A stretch of 64,000 bases of DNA from assembly GCF_016907655.1 (NCBI RefSeq), contig NZ_JAFBCL010000001.1, positions 2,700,001 through 2,764,000 of the forward strand, given 5' to 3'. Of the stretch, positions 1 to 8,148 are shown in pieces (the stretch's first letter is position 1; each line of letters opens with the position of its first letter). The position numbers and the translations under genes are program-made. This DNA comes from Saccharothrix algeriensis. Its GTDB lineage: Bacteria > Actinomycetota > Actinomycetes > Mycobacteriales > Pseudonocardiaceae. The notes beneath the pieces were generated by a model, which was given only the letters and a program-made list of their open reading frames with translations, made no database searches and had not been told where the DNA came from.

Positions 1-2
1 TG

Positions 3-791
3 ACCGGGGCGCGCACCCTGGCCAGCCGCGCGGTCGCGGCGGCCCAGGCGATCAACGACACGTCGCTGCTGCTGCGGTTCTCCCTGGACCTGGCCGACAT
101 CTGCGCCCGGATGAACGACCCGGTCGGCGAGTCGGCCGCGCTGCGCTGCTCGGTCGCGGCGGGCCGGACGGCCACCGAGACCCTCCAGGAGGGCCTCGCG
201 CAGGCGTTGGAGCAGCGCCGGGTCGCCGTGCAGGCCCAGCGCCTGGCCGTGGCCGCCCAGGAAGCCGCCGCCCGGGACCCGCTGACCGGCCTGGCGAACC
301 GCCTCGGCCTGGAGCGCGCGGCGGCCGGCCTGCTGGAGGCCGCCGCCGCCCGCGGCCGGGTGCCGTGGCTGGTCCTGGTCGACGTCGACTGGTTCAAGGG
401 CGTCAACGACGACGCCGGCCACGCGGCGGGCGACGCGGCGCTGCGCGAGATCGCGCGGCTGCTGCGCCGGGAGTGCCGGGCGGGCGACCTGGTGGCCCGG
501 TGGGCGGGCGACGAGTTCGTGGTCCTGCTCGGCGACGCCGACGGCAATCCGCTCGACGTGGGGCCGACCGTCGCCGAGCGGATCCGCGCGGCGGTGGACG
601 GCCACGACTGGACGGTGGTCCTGGGCGCCACCCGCCGCCCCACCGTCAGCATCGGGGTGGCGGCGGGCCCGGCGAAGCTGGACCAGCTGTTCGCCGCCGC
701 CGACATGGCCCTGTACCGGGCCAAGCGGCACGGCCGCAACCGCGTCGAGGTCGAGCCGCCGGTCGGCCTGCCGGGCATCCGCAGCGGCTGA
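3..791 (+). CDS. GGDEF domain protein (diguanylate cyclase), 5' end outside window
   Basis: The reading frame is open from the left edge, so the true start lies upstream and sensory or helical N-terminal sequence is missing. After an Ala/Gln-rich helical linker come the GGDEF hallmarks: DPLTGLANR, the metal/substrate strand LVDVDWFKGVNDDAGH and the signature RWAGDEFVVLL. The active loop reads AGDEF instead of GGDEF, a substitution found in many active cyclases. The predicted role is synthesis of cyclic di-GMP from two GTP at the membrane or in the cytosol. No RxxD inhibitory site is obvious just upstream of the loop. The C-terminal motif ADMALYRAKRHGRN is typical of the family and shows that the domain is complete. 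Confidence 0.9.
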   Translation, partial: TGARTLASRAVAAAQAINDTSLLLRFSLDLADICARMNDPVGESAALRCSVAAGRTATETLQEGLAQALEQRRVAVQAQRLAVAAQEAAARDPLTGLANRLGLERAAAGLLEAAAARGRVPWLVLVDVDWFKGVNDDAGHAAGDAALREIARLLRRECRAGDLVARWAGDEFVVLLGDADGNPLDVGPTVAERIRAAVDGHDWTVVLGATRRPTVSIGVAAGPAKLDQLFAAADMALYRAKRHGRNRVEVEPPVGLPGIRSG

Positions 792-803
792 CCGGCCCGG
801 CGG

Positions 804-1451
804 TCAGGCGATCAGGCCGCCCCGGAAGGCCACCAGCGCCGCCTGCACCCGGTTCACCGCGCCGATCTTGCCCAGCACCGACGACACGTAGCCCTTCACG
901 GTGGCCTCCGACAGGTGCAGCGTCCCGCCGATCTCGGCGTTGGACATGCCCTGTCCGATCAGGACCAGCACCTCGCGCTCCCGTTCGGACAGCGAGGCCA
1001 GCAGGCGCCGCGCGGGCTCCGCGGCCCGCTCGCCGTCCGCCACGGCGGTCAGCACGCGCGCGGCCACGCCGGGGTCGAGCACGGCGCCGCCGACGGCGAG
1101 GTCGCGGACCGCGCGCACCAGCTGCTCGGGCTCGGTGTCCTTGAGCAGGAAGCCCGACGCGCCCAGGCGCAGCGCCTCCGACACGTACTCGTCCACGTCG
1201 AACGTGGTCAGCATGGCGATCCGCGGCGGGTCCGGTATCGAGCGCAGCCGCCGCAGCGCCATGAGCCCGTCCGAGGACCTCATGCGGATGTCCAGCAGCA
1301 CCACGTGCGGGCGGTGCTGGCGGGCCAGGTCGGCCACCAGGTGCCCGTCGTCGCACTCGGCCACGACCTCGATGTCACCCGCGCTGCTGAGGATCATGCG
1401 AAGGCCGGACCGGACGAGGTCTTCGTCGTCGGCCAGCATCACCTTGATCAC
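804..1451 (-). CDS. NarL/FixJ-type response regulator (REC + LuxR HTH)
   Basis: 215 aa. The receiver domain has the acidic pocket ADDED, the phosphoacceptor Asp54 in VVLLDIRM, Thr82/Thr83 in LTTF and Lys104 in FLLKD. The C-terminal LuxR helix-turn-helix starts at LSEREREVLVLIGQGMSNAEI. I chose the GTG at 1451 because GGGGAGG lies a few bases upstream and the protein then begins directly with the first REC strand; an ATG at 1496 would add a non-conserved 15-residue tail. No histidine kinase is adjacent, so it is an orphan regulator here. It converges on the GGDEF gene. Confidence 0.93.
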   Translation of the reverse strand: MIKVMLADDEDLVRSGLRMILSSAGDIEVVAECDDGHLVADLARQHRPHVVLLDIRMRSSDGLMALRRLRSIPDPPRIAMLTTFDVDEYVSEALRLGASGFLLKDTEPEQLVRAVRDLAVGGAVLDPGVAARVLTAVADGERAAEPARRLLASLSEREREVLVLIGQGMSNAEIGGTLHLSEATVKGYVSSVLGKIGAVNRVQAALVAFRGGLIA

Positions 1452-1520
1452 GACGCCTCCCCGCTTTGGCGTTTCGTGCTCGTACCCGCCCAGCATCGCG
1501 CACGAACACGCAAGCTGACG

Positions 1521-2313
1521 TTAATTCACCGTTATCTCACCACGGAACCGCGTGAGGTCGTCCTTTTCACAGTTGCCAGGAAATCGGTCGGGCCGGCCGA
1601 GTGCCCGCGCAACTTCCTGGCGCGGACGCGGCAACAGGGCGTAGAGCTTGTCGCCCGGGTAGAGGGTGTCGCGGTGGTCGCGGTGGCCGAAAATCGCGCT
1701 GGGCGGGATGTCGTATCGCGCGGGCGCAAACGCGGAACGACGCCGGGGTTGCGCCGTCGGTTCGGCGGGCGGCCGGGCGCCCTCGCCCCCGGTGCCGACC
1801 GCCCCGGTGTTCCGCCCCGGGCAGTGCGCGCCGACGACCACGCGGTCGGCCGCGGGGCGTCGGGGTCGCCGTGCCCGCCTTCCAGCAGGAACCCGCTGCG
1901 ACTGCCGGTGAAACGCGCCGGCCGGAACCGATCCGGCCGTTCCGGTCCACGTGCGGGCCCCGGACCCACCGCGCGAGGGCGCGGGCCCGCTCCGGGGCGC
2001 GGTCGGCGGTGTTCCCGGTGGCGGTGGTGGACCAGGATGCGCACCGCCCGACGGTGAACGACGGCCGGCGGTTCGGCGGGCGGTCGCGCCGACCGGTCGG
2101 CGCAGGTGCGGATCGGCGGGACGGGGGACGCGGGTGCGGCGGGCGCCGCCGCGAGGCCCGCCGCGGAGCCGGTCGTGGAACTCGTTGTGACGAGGCCGGC
2201 CGGCGGCCGTTCGGCGACACGTCGCGGAAGTCGTTTACCCGCGTCCTCGGCACGCGGACGAGCACTGCCACTGCGCCGGGCGAGCCACCAAAGAACGCGA
2301 ATAGCTTTCGCAA
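1521..2313 (-). pseudogene. Decayed N-acetylmuramoyl-L-alanine amidase / peptidoglycan-recognition protein
   Basis: No single frame is intact, but consecutive pieces in three minus-strand frames assemble into the amidase_2/PGRP fold. A possible signal-peptide start MRKLFAFFGG lies near 2313. Then come RILVHH (about 2044), TATGNTADRAPERARALARW, a segment ending GFLLEG, VVGAHCPGRNTGAVG (about 1841) and IFGHRDHRDTLYPGDKLYALL (about 1700-1640). At least two frameshifts are needed to join them. In the last motif the family's zinc-binding cysteine (CPGD) reads Tyr (YPGD). The parent would have been a secreted zinc amidase cleaving the MurNAc-L-Ala bond. The fragments overlap nothing else and sit in a coding gap of about 1.4 kb. 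Confidence 0.75.
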
Positions 2314-2334
2314 TTCTCTACCTGTCAGTAACGT

Positions 2335-2862
2335 GTGTTACGGCAGCCCAGCCTGGAGAGGGCTTCGCGCCCTGCGGAGCGCCACCCGAACCCTGACCGC
2401 GGTCCCGCTCCTCCACCGCCGCAGCCCTCTCCGCCGACTCGCGGGGCGTGGGCGCTGCCGGACGGCGCCGTGACCCCGAGCCGGTGGTCCACGACCTGGA
2501 GACCTTCGCACGGTCCATAGTGGAGGCACCGGACGACCTCGATGCGGTGCGGGGCTCTTCGCCGACGACGTGCTGCCCGCCGGCCTGCTGACCGGCAAGC
2601 GCGGGATGTCCGGCGCGCACACCGACACCGGCCGTCGCGCGCCGCACCGCACCGAGCCGGCCGGGAGGCGGCCCGCGCCAGGGCGTACCGGGCCGAGGTG
2701 TCGACGGACGGGGCGCGGTGGTGCGAGGTCCACGCGACGACGGCGGCCGGGACGTCGCGCCGTTCCCGCCGACGCAGGCGCGATTCGTACGAATGACGGG
2801 TATCCAACGGGCCACCGGGTACGGATACTCGCTGTACGAGCTCAAGGTCTACGACACGTAGG
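2335..2862 (+). pseudogene. Relic of a protein ending in an F5/8 type C (discoidin/CBM32-like) domain
   Basis: The last frame before a TAG at 2860 reads RFVRMTGIQRATGYGYSLYE followed by LKVYDT, the characteristic C-terminal strands of an F5/8 type C carbohydrate-binding domain. Just upstream, in another frame, AYRAEVSTDGARWCEVHAT gives the preceding strands, and earlier pieces such as VVHDLETFARSIVEAPDDLD lie in yet other frames. The pieces are co-linear but frameshifted, so this is the degraded end of a secreted, probably carbohydrate-active protein. The catalytic domain is not recognisable. The upstream boundary is a guess. Confidence 0.6.
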
Positions 2863-2871
2863 CCCATCCAC

Positions 2872-2911
2872 AGGAAGACCCCGGTCCACCCCCAGGGACC
2901 GGGGTCTTCCT
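2872..2911. terminator. Bidirectional intrinsic terminator, 16-bp perfect stem
   Basis: Arms 2872-2887 and 2896-2911 are perfectly complementary around an 8-nt loop. The hairpin lies between the end of the F5/8C relic and the stop of the convergent FkbM gene, so it can serve both strands. Its perfect stem contrasts with the decayed gene beside it. Confidence 0.85.
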
Positions 2912-2921
2912 CATGCCCCCG

Positions 2922-3668
2922 TCAGGCCAGGAACAGGTAGTTGCGCACGTCGGGGCGCACGCGCTCGACGTGCTGCCAGGCGTCGCCGCGCCACGCGTGC
3001 ATCCGGTAGCCGCGCTCGGCGAGCCAGTCGGCGACGTCCTGGGCGCGGTAGCCGAACCGCCGCACGTGGCGCTCCTCGATCTCCAGCAGGAGCTTGGGGC
3101 GCAACCGCTCGATGGTCTCCTCGCCGCCCTGCAGCACGCGCAGCTCTGCGCCCTCGACGTCGGCCTTCACGAAGTCCAGCCGGTCGATCCCGTTGGCCGC
3201 GCAGAACCGGTCCAGGGTGTCGGTCCGGACCACGACCTCCAGGTGCTCGTCGAACTCCGCGTTGGACCCCAGCCCGTCCGCGCCGGCGGTGAGGAACGAC
3301 CGCCCGGTGACCGGCACCCCGTGCCGCACCGGCACGCTCATCACGTCCCGGCCCTCGCGGGCGCCCAGCGCCACGGAGTGCCGCACGACGTTGCGCCCCT
3401 CCCTGGGGCGCAGCAGGTAGGACAGGGCCGGGTGGGCGAACACCAGAGGTTCGACGCTGTGCACCGTCCCTTGTGGACCGACCAGGCGGGCCAGCGACAC
3501 GGTGTAGAGCCCGAGCGCGGCGCCGATGTCGACGCACACGTCACCGGGCGCCACCACCTCGCGCAGGCCGATCAACTCCGGTTCGACGAACGGGGTCACC
3601 CGGGCCAGCACGCGCAGGGCGCCGGCCACGGCCGCACCCCGCACCTCGGTCAGATTGTGGTTCACCAC
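2922..3668 (-). CDS. FkbM-family SAM-dependent methyltransferase
   Basis: 248 aa. The SAM-binding glycine loop is VCVDIGAALGLYTVSLARLVG, followed by the acidic strand VHSVEP. The family hallmark DFVKADVEGAELRVLQGGEETI and the helix after it are present, ending in LLLEIEERH. FkbM proteins methylate hydroxyl groups on sugars, lipids or polyketides; the substrate cannot be read from sequence. The protein is cytosolic, with no signal peptide or membrane segment. It is 16 bp downstream of the SPFH-like gene on the same strand, so the two may be co-transcribed and end at the 2872-2911 hairpin. Confidence 0.88.
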   Translation of the reverse strand: MVNHNLTEVRGAAVAGALRVLARVTPFVEPELIGLREVVAPGDVCVDIGAALGLYTVSLARLVGPQGTVHSVEPLVFAHPALSYLLRPREGRNVVRHSVALGAREGRDVMSVPVRHGVPVTGRSFLTAGADGLGSNAEFDEHLEVVVRTDTLDRFCAANGIDRLDFVKADVEGAELRVLQGGEETIERLRPKLLLEIEERHVRRFGYRAQDVADWLAERGYRMHAWRGDAWQHVERVRPDVRNYLFLA

Positions 3669-3684
3669 GCCTACAGTAGAGAAA

Positions 3685-4521
3685 TCACGGCAGCGGCTTC
3701 GCCCCGTTCTGGTGGGGCAGCCCGACCTGCTCGGCGAACTCGCCGGCCACCGCGGCGCCGCCGTAGATGCCCAGCGCCTTGGCCAGGTGCGCCCGCAGGT
3801 CCTGCCGGTGCCCGTCGGTCAGCCGGGGCAGCGCGCTCTCGAAGCTGCTCACCAGCGTGTCGGCCCAGTGCCGGTCGCGCCGCTGGGCGGCGATCCGCAC
3901 CAGCTCGCCGAGCTGCTGCGCCAGCGCGACCGCCTGCTCGACCTGGTAGCCGTTGCGGTACAGCCACCAGATCGTGGCGGTGGAGACGTCGGTCAGCACC
4001 TCGTCCCGCAGGTACCGGATCTCGGCCCGCTCGGCGTCCCGCTCGGCCTGCCGGACGGTGGTGGTCCGCAGCAGCTCGATGTGCTTGCGGGCCATCTCCA
4101 GGTCGGCCTCGTCGACGGACAGCTCCAGCCCCTCCGCCCGCGCCCAGACGTGCGTGCCCTCGACCTGCCGCTCGGCCGCCAGCTCGTCGCCGAGCTGGTG
4201 CTGCAGCGGCGCGTGGTGCACCAGCATGGCCCGCTCGGTGACCACCCGCGCCCGCCGGACGATGTCGTTGATGGCGGCGCTGCGGGGCACGTTGTGCCGG
4301 GCGCCGGTGGTCAGGTCCAACCGCCAGTGCACGGTGAACCGCGCCCGGAAGTCCAGCCCGTACACGGCGCTGGGCAGCGGGGTCTCGAACGGGTGCTGGT
4401 GCGAGGAGGAGGGTGGCTCGAAGGTGAACTCCTCCCCACCCCGAACCCTCCGCCGCCGCCACCAGACCCCGAAGGCCCCCAGGGGGCCGGGCCGGAAGTC
4501 AGGCCAAGGTCTACCGCTCAT
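3685..4521 (-). CDS. Hypothetical protein with SPFH/band-7-like N-terminal part and helical tail
   Basis: 278 aa, no signal peptide or membrane segment. Residues about 50-130 alternate short strands (VYGLDFRARFTVHWRL, VEGTHVWARAEGLELS) with helices in the SPFH manner. Residues 130-200 are charged and probably coiled coil. A helical C-terminus follows. The organisation resembles the SPFH-type protein at 12064-13386, though direct sequence similarity is weak. The start is supported by GGAAG about 8 nt upstream of ATG. Function is unknown; such proteins usually act as oligomeric membrane or scaffold platforms. The fold assignment is a pattern judgement. Confidence 0.6.
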   Translation of the reverse strand: MSGRPWPDFRPGPLGAFGVWWRRRRVRGGEEFTFEPPSSSHQHPFETPLPSAVYGLDFRARFTVHWRLDLTTGARHNVPRSAAINDIVRRARVVTERAMLVHHAPLQHQLGDELAAERQVEGTHVWARAEGLELSVDEADLEMARKHIELLRTTTVRQAERDAERAEIRYLRDEVLTDVSTATIWWLYRNGYQVEQAVALAQQLGELVRIAAQRRDRHWADTLVSSFESALPRLTDGHRQDLRAHLAKALGIYGGAAVAGEFAEQVGLPHQNGAKPLP

Positions 4522-4742
4522 CGAAGGTCTTCCGCCGAAGTCGCAAAGCCGCCTCCGTCTCTACCCGACCAGCCCACCACTTTGAAGGTGACCGCGACCA
4601 CTTCCCCCCAACAGCGGAACCCCGCGCCCGCGAACCGGGCGGACCCGGTACAGCCGGCAACCCCCACCCGCCACCCGGGTGACCGACGGCCACCCAACCC
4701 ACCCGACACCGGCCCGCGGCGGCCCGGTACGCTGCCCGGTGC

Positions 4743-4815
4743 GCCCTCGTAGCTCAGGGGATAGAGCATCGGTTTCCTAAACCGTGTGTCGCAGGTTCGA
4801 ATCCTGCCGGGGGCA
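4743..4815 (+). tRNA. tRNA-Arg (anticodon CCT)
   Basis: The cloverleaf is complete. The acceptor arm is GCCCTCG/CGGGGGC (one G-T pair), the D arm GCTC/GAGC, the anticodon loop TTCCTAA with anticodon CCT reading AGG, and the T arm GCAGG-TTCGAAT-CCTGC. A discriminator A is encoded and CCA is not. The 3' half is the left attachment site of the element that follows. Confidence 0.95.
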
Positions 4816-4834
4816 CTCACCTTTCGCCGGGTGA
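4780..4834. other. attL of tRNA-Arg integrated element
   Basis: A 33-bp stretch (4780-4812) from the anticodon stem to the 3' acceptor arm recurs exactly at 10373-10405. A further 21 bp (4814-4834) recur at 10406-10426. The copies differ by one G between the blocks (five G here, four at the right end). Tyrosine integrases commonly use the 3' half of a tRNA in this way, restoring the tRNA on integration. Confidence 0.9.
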
Positions 4835-4873
4835 ATCAGGCCCTGAGCTGCGGCAACGCGGCCGGGGCCTGAT
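4835..4873. terminator. Inverted repeat just after tRNA-Arg
   Basis: ATCAGGCCC (4835-4843) and GGGCCTGAT (4865-4873) are perfectly complementary with a 21-nt spacer. The repeat sits 20 bp behind the tRNA and could end its transcript. It lies on the element side of attL, so it replaces the chromosomal hairpin now found at 10430-10465. Confidence 0.5.
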
Positions 4874-4961
4874 CTTTGCCGTCAGTCGCCGTCAGCCGGA
4901 ATCCGCCCCTGTTTGCCGGGGTCCACGGACTCACCACGGACTGGATCCGCCCACTGCCTGC

Positions 4962-5011
4962 CCAAGCCGAAGGCCCCCGGAGGGCATCCGAGGGCCTTCC
5001 CGACGGCTTGG
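4962..5011. terminator. Hairpin downstream of the integrase gene
   Basis: A nested inverted repeat: CCAAGCCG (4962-4969) pairs with CGGCTTGG (5004-5011), and GAAGGCCC (4969-4976) with GGGCCTTC (4992-4999), with a small bulge. It lies directly after the integrase stop at 5016 on the minus strand and is a plausible terminator for that transcript. Confidence 0.6.
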
Positions 5012-5015
5012 CAGG

Positions 5016-5942
5016 TCACTTCCCGAACAATCCCTCGATGGTCCTGTTCACCGTCTCGCGCTGCCCGTCGATGCACTTCGCGTAGACCTTGAGCAGCACG
5101 TCCACCGAGTGCCCGGCACGCTCCGCTACCTCCGGGGCCGGAACGCCTCCGTTCAGCCAGAGCGATACTGCGGCGTGCCGAAGGTCGTACGGCCGCCCGG
5201 CCAGCGGAGAGGCCACCTGGGAGGGCGTCAGGGCGTACCGGCGCGCCTCCTCCCACACCCGGAAGTAGGTGGACGAGGACACCACCCCGCCGTTCGGCGA
5301 GCGGAACAGCCTGCCCTCCGGCCCGACGCCGTACCGGTCGAGGTGGTCTCGCAGGATGCCGACCAGAACCGGCGGAATCGGCACCTGCCGGACCTCCTTC
5401 CGCCCCCGGTGCTTGAGGCCCCGCCGGTCGTGAACCTCCCCCGAGTCCGTCCACCGCTTCCCCGCCGCCGGCCGCGACTCACCGAGCATGAGCACGCCCC
5501 ACCCCTCCTCGGGCAGGGCGCAGTCGTCCTCCCGGAGCGCCAGGCCCTCAGCCGGCCGAGCCGCCGCGTAGTAGCCGACCGCGAAGAACGCCGCCGCCGC
5601 TGTTACCAGTGCCTCCACCATGCTCCCGGAGTCGTGGTCGCCGCATCGGGCCACTTCACATCCACATAGGACTGTGCGAACTCCAGGAAGGACAAGGAGT
5701 TGCGCTGCTTCAGCTCCAGCATCGAACGGCTCGCCCCGCCGAAGCGCCTGCGCCAACTCCGACCACCAACTGTTGGCCAGCGCCTTCGTCGCGAACCACT
5801 CCGAGTGCTGCTTCGTGCCAGTCACCCACCGCACGCCGTACGGTCGTGTCTTCTTCCTACCGTCCTTGGTCTTCCGCTTGGACCACGGCAACCCGCTGAC
5901 GACCACATTCCGCAGGGTGCCGACCAAGTCACCGCCCCTCAC
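5016..5942 (-). pseudogene. Tyrosine recombinase (phage/AICE integrase), core-binding domain deleted and frameshifted
   Basis: The frame stays open for 308 codons but the protein is not intact. The N-terminal arm domain is normal (LVGTLRNVVVSGLPWSKRKT to ALRRGEPFD). After FD the homologous sequence continues in a different frame (LELKQRNSLSFLEFAQSYVD, about 5735-5650), then returns to frame at GSMVEALVT. There it jumps straight into the catalytic domain (AFFAVGYYAAARPAEGLALR), skipping the rest of the core-binding region. Catalytic residues remain: Arg in AARPAEG, the box YDLRHAAVSLWLNGG and the nucleophile region AGHSVDVLLKVYAKCIDG. The GTG at 5942 directly follows the upstream stop. Loss of the core-binding domain should abolish recombination. 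Confidence 0.75.
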
Positions 5943-5944
5943 GG

Positions 5945-6244
5945 CTACCCCTCCCAGCCCATTCGTTCGGGGACGGACCCACCGCACTCGTCGTCGGCCG
6001 CGATCGCCTCCGCCAGGGCGCGCTCACGGGTGACCCAGTACAGCGCCTCGTGGTGGTGCTGATCCACCTCTGCAATCCGCTCATAGACCTTCGCGCTGCG
6101 TAGGTAGAACTCCCGAGACACCGCCGGCGCGGCATCCGGCGCAGGCACCAACCTCCCCAACGCCTCGTGTGCGTCCTTCAACGTCCGGCTCGCCAACGCC
6201 CAGAGGTCAGGCTTGCTCTTGGCCACCACCGCTCCCTCCGTCAT
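5945..6244 (-). CDS. AMED_5909-type small protein of integrated elements
   Basis: 99 aa from the ATG at 6244, which overlaps the TGA of the upstream gene (TGATG), so translation is coupled. A GTG at 6226 with GGAGGGA before it is an equally good start. The core KPDLWALASRTLKDAHEALG and the helix FYLRSAKVYERIAEVDQHHH followed by EALYW match a family of about 90 aa typical of Pseudonocardiales integrated elements. It is soluble, helical and His-rich in the middle. Function is unknown. Its stop is 2 bp before the integrase start, so it belongs to the integrase operon. Confidence 0.75.
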   Translation of the reverse strand: MTEGAVVAKSKPDLWALASRTLKDAHEALGRLVPAPDAAPAVSREFYLRSAKVYERIAEVDQHHHEALYWVTRERALAEAIAADDECGGSVPERMGWEG

Positions 6245-6528
6245 CACGTGACGCCCGGCCCGGCCTTCCAGGTGATCAACCACTTTGGCTGCCTCCCGCG
6301 CCAGCTCACAACAGAACCGCGGCAGCACTGATCACCGCCCGCAGCGTCCAAGGCCGCCAACCCCTCGGCAATCGCCGCAGCCAACCGGGGCAACGCCTCG
6401 TGGTCCACGACCAGCACCGTCGGAAACGCGTTGCCGAACCGCACCTCCACCCGCCCCGCGAACGCCAACGGCGCAACCCGGATGGGCAGGCTCGCGGTCA
6501 CGTGCAACCGCACCAAGTCCTGCGCCAC
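6244..6528 (-). CDS. Small hypothetical protein of the integrated element
   Basis: 94 aa. The N-terminal 65 residues look like a compact alpha/beta domain: VRLHVTASLPIRVAPLAFAG, then RVEVRFGNAFPTVLVVDHEA, then a helix LPRLAAAIAEGLAAL. The last 25 residues (CCRGSVVSWRGRQPKW and on) read as if out of frame, so a late frameshift may have extended the protein. It overlaps the AMED_5909-type gene by one codon and follows the next gene by 3 bp, so it sits inside one element operon. I recognise no function. Confidence 0.6.
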   Translation of the reverse strand: MAQDLVRLHVTASLPIRVAPLAFAGRVEVRFGNAFPTVLVVDHEALPRLAAAIAEGLAALDAAGGDQCCRGSVVSWRGRQPKWLITWKAGPGVT

Positions 6529-6531
6529 GGC

Positions 6532-6822
6532 TCACGCGGCCTTGGGGGCCGACTTGGCGACCACCGGCTTCATCGCCGAGGCCCGCAGGCTGTACCCGAG
6601 CTTGGCCCGGCACCGGTGCCTCTCACCCCCGTGCGTGCCCCGGCACGCCTTGTCGTCGATCCACGGCGTCACGGTCAACCCCTCGAACACCACCGGCCGC
6701 ACGTCCGTCCCCGGAATCGCCTCCGGCGGAACCGGCTGCTGAGGAGCCGCGATCTTCACCGTCACCACCGCGTCGGCCTTGCGCTCCGCCGCCTGGTCGA
6801 TCACCAGCACCAACCACACCAA
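6532..6822 (-). CDS. Small hypothetical protein, probable C-terminal fragment of an element gene
   Basis: 96 aa. The C-terminal part VVFEGLTVTPWIDDKACRGT and HRCRAKLGYSLRAS contains two Cys and two His that could bind a metal. The N-terminal MVWLVLVIDQAAERKADAVV looks like the middle of a longer protein, and no ribosome site is evident, so the gene may be truncated. The domain has the flavour of the tail of an AICE replication or DNA-processing protein, which is a guess. It is the first gene of the minus-strand element operon. Confidence 0.5.
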   Translation of the reverse strand: MVWLVLVIDQAAERKADAVVTVKIAAPQQPVPPEAIPGTDVRPVVFEGLTVTPWIDDKACRGTHGGERHRCRAKLGYSLRASAMKPVVAKSAPKAA

Positions 6823-6911
6823 CAGCCCGGACTCCTTGCCACCGCCACATCATCGCGTCGATGGTCCACGAGACCGAGAACTACCTCTGACCCGACGCAG
6901 TGACCACCTAG

Positions 6912-7320
6912 CACAAAGCTGAGATCGCAAAGTCCGAAGTCGTCAAGGTCTACCCTCACCGCAACAATATCCCCGCGGACTTTTGGGACCGCCCCCTCAA
7001 CAACGCCACCAAGCACATCGAGGTCTTGTCCCTGGTAGCCCTGTTCCTGGTCGAACGCCCGGCCTTCACCAGGGAGCTGCGCCACAAGGCCGAGAACGGC
7101 ATCCGAATTCGCTTCCCGTTCGGCGACCCCACTGCCCGCGAGGCAGCCCGCCGCAGCAAGGGGGAACAGCTAGGCAAGGGCACAGTCGCAGCCCGCATCC
7201 GCAACGCCCTGGCGTTCGTCCGCCCGCTGACCGAGGTCCCCGGCATTGAGGTCCGCCTACACAAGACACCCCTCTACAACTCGGTATTCTGCTTCGATGA
7301 CGGGATGATCGCCAATACCC
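6912..7320 (+). pseudogene. Relic of a DUF5919-type regulator C-terminal domain
   Basis: After an in-frame TAG at 6909 the frame reads HKAEIAKSEVVKVYPHRNNI, then FWDRPLNNATKHIEVLSLVA, FLVERPAFTRELRHKA, IRFPFGDPTARE, TVAARIRNALAF and PLYNSVFCFDDGMIANTH. This matches the DUF5919 domain carried by some XRE regulators, which resembles a phospholipase-D-like fold. The N-terminal HTH is absent and the frame breaks after MIANTH, before the expected VYG segment. From 7307 another frame gives EVLWVEPNRLPDLGIHPLTL and on to a TGA at 7432, probably the tail of a different deleted gene. Confidence 0.65.
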
Positions 7321-7434
7321 ACGGAAGTCCTCTGGGTAGAACCCAACCGTCTACCCGACCTAGGCATCCACCCGTTAACTCTCCTATGCATCGAATACGG
7401 CCTAGGCAACCGCGTCGAGCCCTACTTCACCTGA

Positions 7435-8148
7435 CCTCAACCCAGCGGCCTCCAACCGAGCCTCCATACGCTCCACCGCTGCCACCAACTCGGGCTCCCC
7501 TAACGGATGAAGAACGTGAACAGATCTTCCGGCTCATATCGCGCCTGGGTCTCCGCAATCTACCCATGCACACCTGTAGCGCTCCCATTCAACCCGGTTG
7601 TCATGCCCGCCCACCACAGCGCATCCCGCAGCGGTGTCTCCTCATCCACTCAACGCGACAACTCGGCCGAATACCCTCAACCCCACCTCCCTATAAGCGC
7701 AGGAATGGTGTCCGATGAGAACACGCAAACGGACTGAAAAACCATGCCGTTCGAGGCACCGAGCCCCATCGAGCGAATGAAACCCTGCAACTATTACACC
7801 TGGCGAATAACCGATACCGTGTGGATAGCAAGAGATTCAACTCGTCGTGCGCTCAAGAACGCTGCAACAATCCCACCCCTACTCTATACTTTAACTTGTA
7901 GCCGCCTTTTCAAGGTGACGAGAGAGAAGGCCAGCCGCGAATTTTTAGGCATATGAGGCAACTTCCGCAATGTTCGTCATATACATGCAACCCGCACAAG
8001 ACTACGCGACGACCGTTACTCCGTTCGGGGGAAGTATCGCAGCTTCGGTAACGATCCCGCATTCGTTAACGATTCTTCACCTAAAAGACTTTAGTGTTTA
8101 CCCTGCCAAGATCAATGCTTGAAGCCTTGCGCTTAAGGACATCCGCCA
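7435..8148. other. AT-richer gap without a convincing gene
   Basis: About 700 bp between the DUF5919 relic and the AIPR gene. Base composition falls steadily toward the AIPR gene. A plus-strand frame at 7744-7956 could encode 70 aa with several aromatic residues but has no family resemblance or clear ribosome site; I do not call it. The last 150 bp hold the operator-like repeats listed separately. Confidence 0.5.
8013..8073. promoter_or_regulatory. Repeated GTTA(A)CG half-sites upstream of the AIPR gene
   Basis: ACCGTTAC (8012-8019), CGGTAACGAT (8046-8055) and the palindrome CGTTAACG (8064-8071, extended to CGTTAACGAT) share one core in both orientations within 60 bp. They lie about 80 bp before the AIPR start. 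The layout suits operator sites controlling the defence gene. No regulator is assigned. Confidence 0.45.

Noticed and set aside
7744..7956. 70-aa plus-strand gene in the island gap
   Set aside because: No ribosome site, no family similarity; lies in AT-richer intergenic sequence where chance frames are less informative.
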